Source: Pseudomonadota bacterium
Lineage (GTDB): Bacteria > Pseudomonadota > Alphaproteobacteria > Acetobacterales > Acetobacteraceae
Length of the DNA: 24,499 nt
Reading direction: 5' to 3'
NCBI GenBank assembly: GCA_021841985.1
Contig: JAKCCP010000060.1
Span: 1 to 24,499, forward strand
Below are positions 17,250 through 24,453 of this stretch, one piece after another. The translations under genes and the position numbers were made by a program. Each line of letters starts with the position of its first letter. Position 1 is the stretch's first letter. The notes below the pieces were generated by a model. The model made no database searches. It saw only the letters and a program-made list of their open reading frames with translations, and was not told the origin of the DNA.

Positions 17250-18392
17250 TCAGCCGATCGGCACGAGCTTGCCGTCCTGATAGCGGTTGACAACGATTTT
17301 CATCGAAATATCGCAGAGGTCGTCGAACACGCCCTCGCCGCCGACCAGCGGGAAGCGGCGGGTGGCGAGCAGGGTGGCGCGCAGGTTATCGCCATTGACG
17401 GGTTTTCCCGATTTTTCCAATTGCTGTGCGAGCAGGGCAAAAAGCCTGACGGCGTTGTAGTAGTTTTGATTGTAGGTGGTGGGATCGGTGTGATACGCCG
17501 CTCGCCAATCGGCGACAAAGCGCTTGGTTATGGGATCATCAGCCGACCAGTCGGCGGCCTGGTTGGTGAAAATGAGCCCTTCCGCCTCGGGCAGATTGCG
17601 CACCGAGGGGATGGTCGCGGCGGAATAGGTGAGCAATTGCTGGCTGATCCCGGCATCGCGCAATTGCTTGATGATTTCCGCCTGCTGCGCGCCGTAGGAG
17701 GCGAAATAGACGGCATCGGGCGAGAGCGTGCGGATGCGCGCGGCGATCGCGGAAAATTGCTGGTCGGTGGGCGCGATGGCATCGGCGGTGACAATCTCGC
17801 CCCCGGCCGCTGTGAGATCGCCCTTCAATGATTTCAACAGACCGTTGCCGAACGGGTCGTTGACGTAAATGAGGGCGATGCGGCGCAGCTTGCGCGCCAT
17901 CAGGAAGGGCACCAGCACCTTGATCTCGTCGGGCACCAGGGGGATGACATTCCAATAATAGGGCGAGAGGCCGGCGAGATCGGGGCCGACGCCGCCGCCA
18001 TTGACCAGCACCACCTTGGCGCGCGCGCCGATCGGGGCGGCGGCCTTGGAAACTCCGGTAAAGCCGATCAGTACATAGACCGCGCGATCGACATTGACGA
18101 GCTTGCTCATGCCGACCGCGCCGCCTTGCGGCGTGCCCTCGCTGTCCTCGGCGCGCAGCACGAGCGGGCGCGACAGCATTTTATCGGCGGCGACATGCTT
18201 GAGCGCCATCTCGGCGCCGGCGGTAAAGATCGTGCCATATTCGGCATTCGGCCCGGCCATCGGGAACAGCGTGCCAAGGATATAGGAATCCTCGGCGCGA
18301 GGCCGCGACGGCGCCAGGAGCGCGCCCGCGGCGAGCCCCGCCGCTCCGCCAAGCCAGATGCGGCGCGTGACCATGCTCTTGCCCCCGGTCAT
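17250..18392 (-). CDS. ABC transporter periplasmic substrate-binding protein (LivJ/K-like), Tat-type signal
   Basis: Periplasmic receptor of the HAAT importer, 380 residues, Peripla_BP_6 family. The N-terminus has TRRIWLGGAAGLAAGALLA with Arg10-Arg11 before a hydrophobic stretch and an Ala-rich cleavage region near RAED, which looks like a twin-arginine signal. Mature family features include GTLFPMAGPNAEYGTIFTAG, GFTGVSKAAAPIG, YVNDPFGNG and YNQNYYNAVRLFA. ATG 18390-18392 is preceded by GGGAGAGAAATA, a good RBS; a frame extending to 18473 would run into the divergent gene's leader and is not preferred. It is the first gene of the liv operon and is divergent from the SMP-30-like gene. The ligand is not deducible: the family binds amino acids, amides, urea, aromatic acids and others. 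Confidence 0.9.
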   Translation of the reverse strand: MTGGKSMVTRRIWLGGAAGLAAGALLAPSRPRAEDSYILGTLFPMAGPNAEYGTIFTAGAEMALKHVAADKMLSRPLVLRAEDSEGTPQGGAVGMSKLVNVDRAVYVLIGFTGVSKAAAPIGARAKVVLVNGGGVGPDLAGLSPYYWNVIPLVPDEIKVLVPFLMARKLRRIALIYVNDPFGNGLLKSLKGDLTAAGGEIVTADAIAPTDQQFSAIAARIRTLSPDAVYFASYGAQQAEIIKQLRDAGISQQLLTYSAATIPSVRNLPEAEGLIFTNQAADWSADDPITKRFVADWRAAYHTDPTTYNQNYYNAVRLFALLAQQLEKSGKPVNGDNLRATLLATRRFPLVGGEGVFDDLCDISMKIVVNRYQDGKLVPIG

Positions 18393-18492
18393 TATTTCTC
18401 TCCCTGTCTTGTGGCGGCGCGTGGGCGCGCCTCTTTTCGCGCGCAGCAAATCGGATACTCTCTCCGGCGTCAATCATTGGGAGAAACGACGC
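18393..18492. promoter_or_regulatory. Divergent promoter region between liv-type operon and SMP-30-like gene
   Basis: This 100-base gap must carry promoters for both directions. It holds an inverted repeat GGCGCG-4 nt-CGCGCC (18416-18431) that could be an operator, and two good ribosome-binding sites: GGGAG about 9 bases before the SMP-30 ATG and GGGAGAG before the substrate-binding protein ATG. No confident -35/-10 boxes were recognised, so the operator role is speculative. Confidence 0.45.
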
Positions 18493-19434
18493 ATGGCACA
18501 GATCAGGATCATGGCGAAGGGCTTGCGCTTTCCGGAGGGTCCGGTGGCGCTCGCCGACGGCTCGGTGGTGCTCGTCGAGATCGCCCGCGGCACCATCAGC
18601 CGCGTCGCCCCCGATGGCACCGTCACGGTTCTCGCCGAAACCGGCGGCGGCCCCAACGGGCTCGCGATCGGCCCCGATGGCGCCTATTACCTCTGCAATA
18701 ATGGCGGCTTCGAATGGGCCGAGCGCGCCGGTCTGTTGCTCCCCGTGATGCAGGCGAAAAACTACGCCGGCGGGCGGATCGAGCGCATCGATGCCAAAAC
18801 CGGCGCGGTGACGAAGCTCTATGACCATTGCGGCGCGCGCCGGCTGCGTGGGCCGAACGACATCGTATTCGATGACGCGGGCGGCTTCTATTTCACCGAT
18901 CTCGGCAAGGTGCGGGCCGAGGATCGCGACCATGGCGGGGTCTATTATGCCCGCGCCGACGGCTCGGCGATCACCGAGATCGCCTATCCGGTGCTGACGC
19001 CGAACGGCATCGGCCTCTCGCCGGATGGCAAGGTGGTCTATGTCGCGGAGACCGAAACCTCCCGGCTCTGGGGCTTCGATCTCGAAGGCCCCGGCGTCGC
19101 GCGCAAGCAGCCCTTTCCCGCCTCCCCGCATGGCGGACGGCTGATCGCCGGCCTCGCGGGGTTTCAGCGCTTCGACAGCCTAGCCGTGATGGCCTCGGGC
19201 AATGTCGCCGTCGCCACCCTCAACACCGGCCACATCACCGAGATCGCGCCCGACGGGCGGGTGGTGCGCCAGGTCAAGATGCCGGAGGCCTATCCGACCA
19301 ACATCTGCTTCGGCGGCGCGGATATGCGCACCGCCTATATCACCCTCTCGGGTACCGGCCAGCTCGCGGTGATGGACTGGCCGGAGCCGGGACTGCGCCT
19401 GCTCGGTCAGGGCGTGGAGATCAATCGAACTTGA
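18493..19434 (+). CDS. SMP-30/gluconolactonase/LRE-family protein
   Basis: Six-bladed beta-propeller of 313 residues; the family comprises metal-dependent sugar lactonases. Likely metal ligands are visible: Glu15 in FPEGP, Asn122 in GPNDIVFD, Asn171 in LTPNGIGLSPDGK and Asp228 in RFDSLAV, matching the Glu/Asn/Asp set known for SMP-30. Blade repeats such as APDGT, GPDGAYYLCNNGG and SPDGKVVYVAET are clear. No signal peptide is seen, so it is probably cytoplasmic. ATG 18493 has GGGAG at about 9-base spacing. It is divergent from an ABC importer operon, which suggests, without proof, that the importer and lactonase serve the same catabolic route. It converges on the DUF6600 gene with a 73-base gap. 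Confidence 0.88.
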   Translation: MAQIRIMAKGLRFPEGPVALADGSVVLVEIARGTISRVAPDGTVTVLAETGGGPNGLAIGPDGAYYLCNNGGFEWAERAGLLLPVMQAKNYAGGRIERIDAKTGAVTKLYDHCGARRLRGPNDIVFDDAGGFYFTDLGKVRAEDRDHGGVYYARADGSAITEIAYPVLTPNGIGLSPDGKVVYVAETETSRLWGFDLEGPGVARKQPFPASPHGGRLIAGLAGFQRFDSLAVMASGNVAVATLNTGHITEIAPDGRVVRQVKMPEAYPTNICFGGADMRTAYITLSGTGQLAVMDWPEPGLRLLGQGVEINRT

Positions 19435-19492
19435 AAAAGCATGCCCACTGGGAACATTGGTTTTTTCCCGCCGATTCCGGGGTGGTGGGAGA

Positions 19493-19512
19493 TTCTTTTT
19501 CAAACGCTCAGT
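19493..19512. repeat. 20-nt repeat overlapping the DUF6600 gene stop (copy 1)
   Basis: TTCTTTTTCAAACGCTCAGT on the plus strand. It matches 19 of 20 bases of the copy at 21714-21733. In both copies the TCA inside the motif is the stop codon (TGA, minus strand) of the adjacent leftward gene, and the T-run lies just downstream of that stop. Confidence 0.85.
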
Positions 19513-21028
19513 GATGGGAACTGGCGTGTGGCCGGGCGGGTAGGCCCGTGAGACTCGTGGTGCGGGCGGCAAATCCCGCCCGTGCCGCCGCCGCGCTCCG
19601 CGCCGCCATGGCGCGGGCGAAGCCCGGCCGCACCCGCGCCATGACATGCTCGGCGCTGACATGCTCCTCATCGACCACCGCCTCCGCTGTCTCCGCCCGG
19701 CCCGGCGCGGCGGCCGAAGGCGCGGCCCTGGCCGGCAGGCTCGCCGCCGCGAGGGCGGCGCTGGTCACAGCCCCGGGGCGCGCCGCGAGATGCGCGGGGT
19801 CGGGCGCCACGGGGTGGTCGGGATCGGCGACATTGGCGCGGTTGATGGCCCGGAGATAGGTGCGGTTGACCGGATAGGGCGGCAGGTAGAACTCGCCCGG
19901 CCAGAGCGGCGCCCAGGCCAGCGGCGCGAAGGGGTAGGCGCTCGGCAGGCCGAACTCGAAGCCGAAGCCGCTGCCGATCCCGACCCCGGCATTGGTGCCA
20001 AGGAACGTCACCAGGGCCGGGGCATAGATCGGCGGCGCATTGAGCGGGGCGTTGGCGATCTCCGGCGCCCAGGCCCAGGTGCCGTCGATCGCCACCCAGC
20101 GGCCGTAATGGAACGGCGCGAACCCCCAGGACTCGGAGGACACCCAGGTCCAGCCCCAGGGCGCGACATAGGTCCAGATGCCGCCCCTCGTATAGGGCGA
20201 CCAGCCCGGCCCGACGGGGGGATACCAGAGTGGGCCGAAAGCCGGATTGTTCACCCAATTGCCGAGCTGCATCAGCGTCTCGCCCCCGGTCATTGCCGCG
20301 ACCCGCGGGGGCAGGGCGAAGACCGGCGGCGAGGAGGCGTATTCGGCCGGGTCGTGCTGGCCCATCAGCGCGGTGAAATCATCGACCACGAGATCGCCGA
20401 CGCCACCGCGATAGGGCGGCGCGGTGCCGAGAAACGCGGCGCTCCGCTCGACGCCGAGATGCATGGTGCGGCCCTCGGTGACGAGATCGGCCGGCGCGTC
20501 GAGTGCCGAGAATCGGCTCGGCTGGGTGGCATCGCCAGCGTTGATGACGAAGCGGCCGGTGCGCCGCACGACCAGCGTCGCGCGCGCGGTGAGAACATAC
20601 CAACCGTCGCCCGGTTGCGGGTCGCGCACATCAAGGAACAACGCGCCGGCGCTGAGCGTCGCGATGAAATGTTGGTCATCGAGGCGATCGATGGCGAGGC
20701 GGCTCCGCTGATCGAGCCAGAGCCGGCTCGGGCCGATTTCGAGTTTTACCTGTGCCCCCGCGCCGGTTTCGACCACGCTGGCGCTCGTCAGCGGATCGTT
20801 CTGCCGCGCCGGCGCGACCCCACCCCCCGCCTGGCGCAACGCCACCGCCCCGCGCAGCGCCGCGATCCGCCCGACCCGGCCCGGCGGTGCAACGCTCTCC
20901 GTCGATGCGCCGCCCTGGGCGGGCGGCGCGGCGCGCGTCGGCGCAGCGGCGAGCCCGAGCAGCATCAGCCCCGCTAACGTCGCGCGCGCCACAACCCGCC
21001 CTCCCGCCTGCATGAAATGAACCCGCAT
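19508..21028 (-). CDS. FecR-like/DUF6600 secreted protein
   Basis: Predicted exported protein of 506 residues. A signal peptide is evident (basic VVAR then ATLAGLMLLGLAAAPTRA). The first half holds a FecR-like domain: VGRIAALRGAVALRQ, DPLTSASVVETGAGAQVKLEIG, SRLAIDRLDD, FLDVRDPQPGDGWYVLTARATLVVRRTGRFVINA. The second half has the Trp-rich blocks of DUF6600: WYPPVGPGWSPYTRGGIWTY, APWGWTWVSSESWGFAPFHYGRW and GTWAWAPE. The tail is Ala-rich. Start choice is uncertain: ATGs at 21079, 21028 and 21013 are in frame, none with a strong RBS; the last two both give a plausible signal peptide. The molecular function of DUF6600 proteins is unknown to me; FecR domains occur in sensing and envelope proteins. 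It is divergent from a Gly-rich lipoprotein gene and convergent with the SMP-30 gene. Confidence 0.8.
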   Translation of the reverse strand: MRVHFMQAGGRVVARATLAGLMLLGLAAAPTRAAPPAQGGASTESVAPPGRVGRIAALRGAVALRQAGGGVAPARQNDPLTSASVVETGAGAQVKLEIGPSRLWLDQRSRLAIDRLDDQHFIATLSAGALFLDVRDPQPGDGWYVLTARATLVVRRTGRFVINAGDATQPSRFSALDAPADLVTEGRTMHLGVERSAAFLGTAPPYRGGVGDLVVDDFTALMGQHDPAEYASSPPVFALPPRVAAMTGGETLMQLGNWVNNPAFGPLWYPPVGPGWSPYTRGGIWTYVAPWGWTWVSSESWGFAPFHYGRWVAIDGTWAWAPEIANAPLNAPPIYAPALVTFLGTNAGVGIGSGFGFEFGLPSAYPFAPLAWAPLWPGEFYLPPYPVNRTYLRAINRANVADPDHPVAPDPAHLAARPGAVTSAALAAASLPARAAPSAAAPGRAETAEAVVDEEHVSAEHVMARVRPGFARAMAARSAAAARAGFAARTTSLTGLPARPHASSHH

Positions 21029-21203
21029 GAGAGGAAAATGTGGATGCGCCGCGGATATGGGAAGACGTGCCGCCGCCATGCCATTTCGTCGCCGGAATTT
21101 GATCGCGAAATCATCGACCTCGGGTGGTTATCGCGTCATCGAGGCTTTCCATGTATGGGAGTATTGGGGCGCACATCGGGTGTGCCTTGAAGGAGACGAC
21201 GTC
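21029..21203. promoter_or_regulatory. Divergent intergenic region of the two envelope-protein genes
   Basis: A 175-base gap expected to contain promoters for both flanking genes. The clearest signal is AAGGAG at 21190-21195, 8 bases before the lipoprotein ATG. The part from about 21090 to 21180 is less GC-rich than its surroundings. No definite promoter boxes or operator were recognised. Confidence 0.4.
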
Positions 21204-21689
21204 ATGTTGGGCAGGAAGCAGCGGCCGCGCCATCTCTGGGCGATCCTCGGCCTCACGGCTCTGGTCGCGGCCTGCAGCGAGCCCGCGAGCTATTATACTG
21301 CCGGCTATGGCTATGATGGCGGCTATGGCGATTACGGCGGCTATGGCGATTATGGCTATGGGGGCGGCCCCTATTACGGCTACGGCGGCTACGATCCCTG
21401 GGGCTGGGGGCTGGGTTTCGCGGGCATCGGTCTGCTGGGCTTCGGCGGGTATGGGATCTATAATAATTTCAATAACTTCAACCATGGCGGGTTTTACAAT
21501 GGCCGCGCCTTTGGCGGCCCCGCGGGCGGCGGCTTCCGTGGCAACTGGGCGCATACCTATGGCGGGCCGGGTGGCCATTTCGGCGGCTTCGCGGGCAATC
21601 ATGGCGGCTTTGGCGGCGGCGGTTTCCATGGCGGCGGTTTTGGCGGCGGTGGGTTCCATGGCGGCGGCGGCTTCAGTGGCCATCATTGA
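21204..21689 (+). CDS. Glycine/tyrosine-rich low-complexity lipoprotein
   Basis: Predicted 161-residue lipoprotein of unknown function. The signal (basic GRKQRPRH then LWAILGLTALVAAC) ends in the lipobox VAAC with Cys24. The mature part is almost entirely low complexity: Tyr/Gly repeats (YGYDGGYGDYGGYGDYGYGG), a short hydrophobic Gly-rich segment (LGFAGIGLLGFGGYG), Asn/Phe repeats, then two copies of a GGFGGGGFHG-type unit ending in SGHH. ATG 21204 has an excellent RBS (AAGGAG, 8-base spacing); in-frame upstream sequence to 21027 lacks both RBS and signal. The composition suggests a disordered or self-associating envelope protein, and the His-ended repeats might bind metal; both are inference. 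It is divergent from the DUF6600 gene. Confidence 0.78.
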   Translation: MLGRKQRPRHLWAILGLTALVAACSEPASYYTAGYGYDGGYGDYGGYGDYGYGGGPYYGYGGYDPWGWGLGFAGIGLLGFGGYGIYNNFNNFNHGGFYNGRAFGGPAGGGFRGNWAHTYGGPGGHFGGFAGNHGGFGGGGFHGGGFGGGGFHGGGGFSGHH

Positions 21690-21713
21690 GGCCAGCGCCG
21701 GCGCGCGAGGGCC

Positions 21714-21733
21714 TTCTTTTTAAAACGCTCAGT
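21714..21733. repeat. 20-nt repeat overlapping the NuoB-like gene stop (copy 2)
   Basis: TTCTTTTTAAAACGCTCAGT, differing at one base from the copy at 19493-19512. The TCA at 21729-21731 is the stop of the leftward NuoB-like gene, exactly the same position within the motif as in copy 1. It lies between that gene and the convergent lipoprotein gene. Confidence 0.85.
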
Positions 21734-22106
21734 CCTCGGGGAGGGTGGCGAGAGCGCCCAGGATGGTTTCCGGATCGGGCGGGCAGCCGCGGATGACGAG
21801 ATCGGGTGCGCGCCGAGCGAGTCCCCCCCGGCAGGCATAGCTGCCCTGGAACACGCCGCCATCGATCGCGCAATCGCCAAGCGCCACAAGAAATTTCGGC
21901 CCCGCCATGGCTTGCCAGGCGGCTTCGAGGGCGTAGTCCATGGCCGCGCTGACCGGCCCCGCGACCAGCAGGATCGCGGCGGCCGCCGGGCTCGCGGCGA
22001 GCCGGAAACCGGCCCGCCGCACCACGAGCTGGAGTTCGAGCGCGCAGCCGCCACAGCCGCCGGCATCGAGAAAAAACACCGCCCGTCCGCCACCCGCCCG
22101 GCTCAC
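21729..22106 (-). CDS. NuoB/HyfI-like iron-sulfur subunit (short form)
   Basis: Small subunit of a complex I / group 4 hydrogenase-like enzyme, 125 residues. In NuoB this subunit carries the terminal [4Fe-4S] cluster N2 beside the NuoD-type subunit. The four expected ligands are present: Cys18 and Cys21 in DAGGCGGC, Cys79 in ALGDCAIDGG and Cys108 in RGCPPDPETIL; an extra Cys92 lies in SYACRGG. GTG 22104-22106 is chosen because it overlaps the stop of the upstream HyfG-like gene (GTGA), as elsewhere in this operon, and places DAGGCGGC where HyfI-type proteins begin. At 125 residues it is near the minimal core and lacks the extensions of NuoB or HyfI. It is the last gene of the leftward operon and ends in the 20-nt repeat. 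Confidence 0.85.
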   Translation of the reverse strand: MSRAGGGRAVFFLDAGGCGGCALELQLVVRRAGFRLAASPAAAAILLVAGPVSAAMDYALEAAWQAMAGPKFLVALGDCAIDGGVFQGSYACRGGLARRAPDLVIRGCPPDPETILGALATLPED

Positions 22107-23578
22107 AGATCCATCCCCGACACGCTGCCGCCGAAGGACGCGCGGATCAGCGCGAACTCGTCCCACGCCGCCCCCCGCAGCGCCGCCTCCAGCAGCCTCC
22201 CGGTGCGCCAGCCGGGATCGCAGGGAAACGCCGCGACGATCAACCCACCCTCGATCTCCAGAAAATGCCAGATCTCGCCCTCTGGCCCCTCGGCGAGCCC
22301 AAGCCCCTTGCCGGTGCCGTTCGGGAGGGGCGCCAGCACCGGGCCGGGGGGCAGATCGGCGAGCAGCACGCGCGCCAGGGTGAGCGCGAGCGCGATCTCC
22401 TCGCGCCGCGCCCATGCCCGCGCCTCGACATCGCTGCCAACAATCTCGGGAAGCGCGAAATCGAGCCGGTCATAGGGCGGATAGCCAGGACTGTGGCGCG
22501 CGTCTTCGCGGCTGCCACAGGCGCGGGCGGCAAATCCGCAGCCCGTGAACCGGCGCAGGGTATCCCGCGCCACCCGCCCACGCCCGGCCAGCGCCGCTTC
22601 GGCGAAGGAGAGGCCGGCAAGGCGGCTCTCCACCTGATCGAGAGCGCCGGCGAGCCCGCGCGCCCCCGCGGCATCGAGATCGCCGGCGAGCCCGCCGGGG
22701 ATCAGCACGTCCATCATCAGCCGATGGCCGAAAACGCTCCCGCAAGCCTCCCGCAGCGCCGCCAGCGCCGCGGCACCCAACCGCGCGGCGGGTGCGGCGC
22801 CGGTCAGCTCGGCAAGGGTGACGAGGCGGGAGAGATGGGTCGTGATGCGCTCGATCTCGGCCATCACGCCGCGCAGTGCCACGGCGCGGGGCGGCGCGGC
22901 GACCCCAAGTGCGGCCTCGGCGGCGGTGGCGAAGGCGAGGCTGTGCGCGACGGTCGCCTCGGCCGCGAGGCGAGCGGCGAAGCGTGCCGCAACCCGCGCC
23001 GTCCTGTCGCGCATCAAGGCGATCTGACCCTTATGGGCATAGCCCGGCCGGCGCGCGACGGCGGCGATGCATTCCCCATCCAGGCGGAACCGCCAATGGA
23101 CGGGGCCGGCGAGATCGCCGCTGGCCGGCCCGATCGCCAGTTGCCCGGAAGGCGCATCGGGGAAAAACTCCGCCCAGGCCGGCTCGGCGGCGGGCGGGCC
23201 GGGGCGGGCGGCGAGCGGAGCGGTGCAGGGCCACAAGCCATGATCGAGGAGCGGCGCCTCCGCGCCGCCCGCGGCGCGATAGCCCCAGAGATCGCCGACC
23301 ACCCGCTCGAAATCGTCCGCCACCGGCCAGTGTGGCGAGAGGGCGGCGAAGCCGCGATCGGCAAGCGGCGCCACCACCGGCAGGATGTCTCCCGCGGGGC
23401 CGCGAAACAGCGCCCGCACCCGCCCGCCCGAAGCCCAGAGGGCGAGCAGGAGAAGCTCTTCGCTCTCCGGTGCGGTGGCCAAAGCGCGCCAGGAATCCGC
23501 ATCGAGCACCCGTCCCGGCCAGGGATGGAGATCCGCTTCCAGCGGCGCGGCGGCGAGGAGATCGCGGGCACTGGTCAT
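22103..23578 (-). CDS. HyfG/HycE-like large subunit (NuoC-NuoD fusion) lacking [NiFe] cysteines
   Basis: 491-residue subunit resembling group 4 hydrogenase large subunits. The N-terminal part is NuoC-like (SPHWPVADDFERVVGDLWGY, 81-100; LDHGLWP, 111-117). The NuoD-like part includes GPVHWRFRLDGE (158-169), GYAHKG (179-184) and MAEIERITTHLSRL (239-252). Where hydrogenases have RxCGxCxxxHS it reads RLAAEATVAHS: both Ni ligands are Ala (205, 208). Where they have DPCxxC near the C-terminus it reads GGSVSG, giving Ser485 and Gly488. Lacking all four ligands it cannot bind a normal [NiFe] centre and more likely acts as in complex I or Ehr complexes. ATG 23576-23578 overlaps the upstream stop (ATGA); a longer frame to 24334 only runs through the neighbouring gene. 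The partner reaction is unknown. Confidence 0.85.
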   Translation of the reverse strand: MTSARDLLAAAPLEADLHPWPGRVLDADSWRALATAPESEELLLLALWASGGRVRALFRGPAGDILPVVAPLADRGFAALSPHWPVADDFERVVGDLWGYRAAGGAEAPLLDHGLWPCTAPLAARPGPPAAEPAWAEFFPDAPSGQLAIGPASGDLAGPVHWRFRLDGECIAAVARRPGYAHKGQIALMRDRTARVAARFAARLAAEATVAHSLAFATAAEAALGVAAPPRAVALRGVMAEIERITTHLSRLVTLAELTGAAPAARLGAAALAALREACGSVFGHRLMMDVLIPGGLAGDLDAAGARGLAGALDQVESRLAGLSFAEAALAGRGRVARDTLRRFTGCGFAARACGSREDARHSPGYPPYDRLDFALPEIVGSDVEARAWARREEIALALTLARVLLADLPPGPVLAPLPNGTGKGLGLAEGPEGEIWHFLEIEGGLIVAAFPCDPGWRTGRLLEAALRGAAWDEFALIRASFGGSVSGMDL

Positions 23579-24453
23579 GCCGCCCCGCGCGCGAAGGCGG
23601 CCGACAGCGCGGCACCGAGGGCCAGCGCCCAGGCCGCGCCCAGCTCTGGGCTGAGCAGTGTCGGGCTTGGACGCCGCGCTGCTGGGCGCGCCGGGGCCAG
23701 CGCCGAGCCGGCGAGCGCCACCGCCCCGGCCTTGATCACCCAGGCGAGGATGCCGATTCCCCAACCCGCGACCTCGGTCCCGGCGAGGCCGGCGGGAAAA
23801 AACAAATCGGCGATGAGGCTGCACAGCACGACGCGGCGTAGCGCGGCGGCGGCAAGAAAAGCCGCGCGCGCGCGGCCCGCATGGTCCGGGCAAGGCAGTG
23901 GCTCGGGAGCGCAGCGGGCCAGGGCGGCCAGGGCCAGCAGACCGAGCAGGCGGGGCGCGAGCGGCGCGCCCGCGGCGATCTCGGCGCTGATGCCGCCGAT
24001 GAGAACCCCGCCCGCGAGCTGCGCCAGGCTCCACAACACGAGAAACAGGATCGGTGTCGCGAGCACGCCGAAGCCAAGCCGCCATCCGAGCGCGAGGCCC
24101 CCCGCCGTCGTTCCCCCCTCCAGCAGCGCCAGACCCGGCGCCAGCGCCGACAGCCCGAGCAGGCCCGCGAGCAGCGGCAGGGAAGCAAGCGCGGCACCAG
24201 GTAAGGCGGTCGTGAAGGAGGGCGTAAGGGCGGCGGCGAGCAAGACGCTGGCCAGACTGAGCGCGGGCGCGAGCCAGAACGCCCCGGTCAAGGGCGCTGG
24301 CCAGCGCGCGCGCTGACGCCACAGCCCGCGCCACATCAAAAAATTCTCCCGCATCGCGGCAAACCCAGGCTTGTCCCGAACCCCCACGCCGAGGGCCAGG
24401 GCCGCGGCGATCATCAAGGCGAGGTGCGGAATTTCCACCATGCCCGCCATCAT
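23575..24453 (-). CDS. NuoH/HyfC-like membrane subunit
   Basis: Polytopic inner-membrane protein of 292 residues with about eight hydrophobic segments, matching HyfC/NuoH-type subunits that join the peripheral arm to the ion-pumping membrane arm. Supporting sequence is weak but in the right order: MWRGLWRQRARWPAP before FWLAPALSLASVLLAAALTPSF resembles the HyfC 'Q-x-YRDLxKLxxKxxxxP...xxxAPxxxxxxxLxxAxLxP' region, then LLEGGTTAGG matches the family's EAGTxFGG-like block. The identity is reinforced by the downstream HyfG- and NuoB-like genes. ATG 24451-24453 is selected because an upstream frame ends in TGA at 24450-24452 (ATGA overlap); ATG 24448-24450 and the one at 24439-24441 are alternatives. 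The stop overlaps the HyfG-like start. Confidence 0.7.
   Translation of the reverse strand: MMAGMVEIPHLALMIAAALALGVGVRDKPGFAAMRENFLMWRGLWRQRARWPAPLTGAFWLAPALSLASVLLAAALTPSFTTALPGAALASLPLLAGLLGLSALAPGLALLEGGTTAGGLALGWRLGFGVLATPILFLVLWSLAQLAGGVLIGGISAEIAAGAPLAPRLLGLLALAALARCAPEPLPCPDHAGRARAAFLAAAALRRVVLCSLIADLFFPAGLAGTEVAGWGIGILAWVIKAGAVALAGSALAPARPAARRPSPTLLSPELGAAWALALGAALSAAFARGAA

Noticed and set aside
19435..19507. Possible intrinsic terminator between SMP-30-like and DUF6600 genes (GGGAA...TTCCC with T-run)
   Set aside because: The stem is only 5 bp with a long loop and the T-run lies inside the loop, so it is not a convincing terminator. The 20-nt repeat at the DUF6600 end is the clearer signal.
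19646..20977. 443-residue plus-strand frame opposite the DUF6600 gene
   Set aside because: No signal peptide or domain; the opposite strand has a signal peptide, FecR-like and Trp-rich blocks.
21729..22106. Annotation of the NuoB-like gene as the NADH dehydrogenase (complex I) nuoB proper
   Set aside because: Too short, without the NuoB N-terminal region, and placed with a HycE-like NuoC-D fusion and a NuoH/HyfC-like gene rather than in a nuoA-N cluster.
21729..22415. 228-residue version of the NuoB-like subunit
   Set aside because: The upstream 102 residues are an alternate-frame reading of the HyfG-like gene. The GTG at 22106 is coupled to that gene's stop.
22265..24316. 683-residue open frame on the plus strand opposite the hydrogenase-like genes
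   Set aside because: Its translation is Arg/Gly/Ala-rich with no domain, and the minus strand carries recognisable subunits with chained 4-base overlaps. It is a GC-rich antisense shadow.
22103..24334. 743-residue version of the HyfG-like gene
   Set aside because: The extra N-terminal 252 residues are an out-of-frame reading of the NuoH/HyfC-like gene. The ATG at 23578 with ATGA overlap is the real start.
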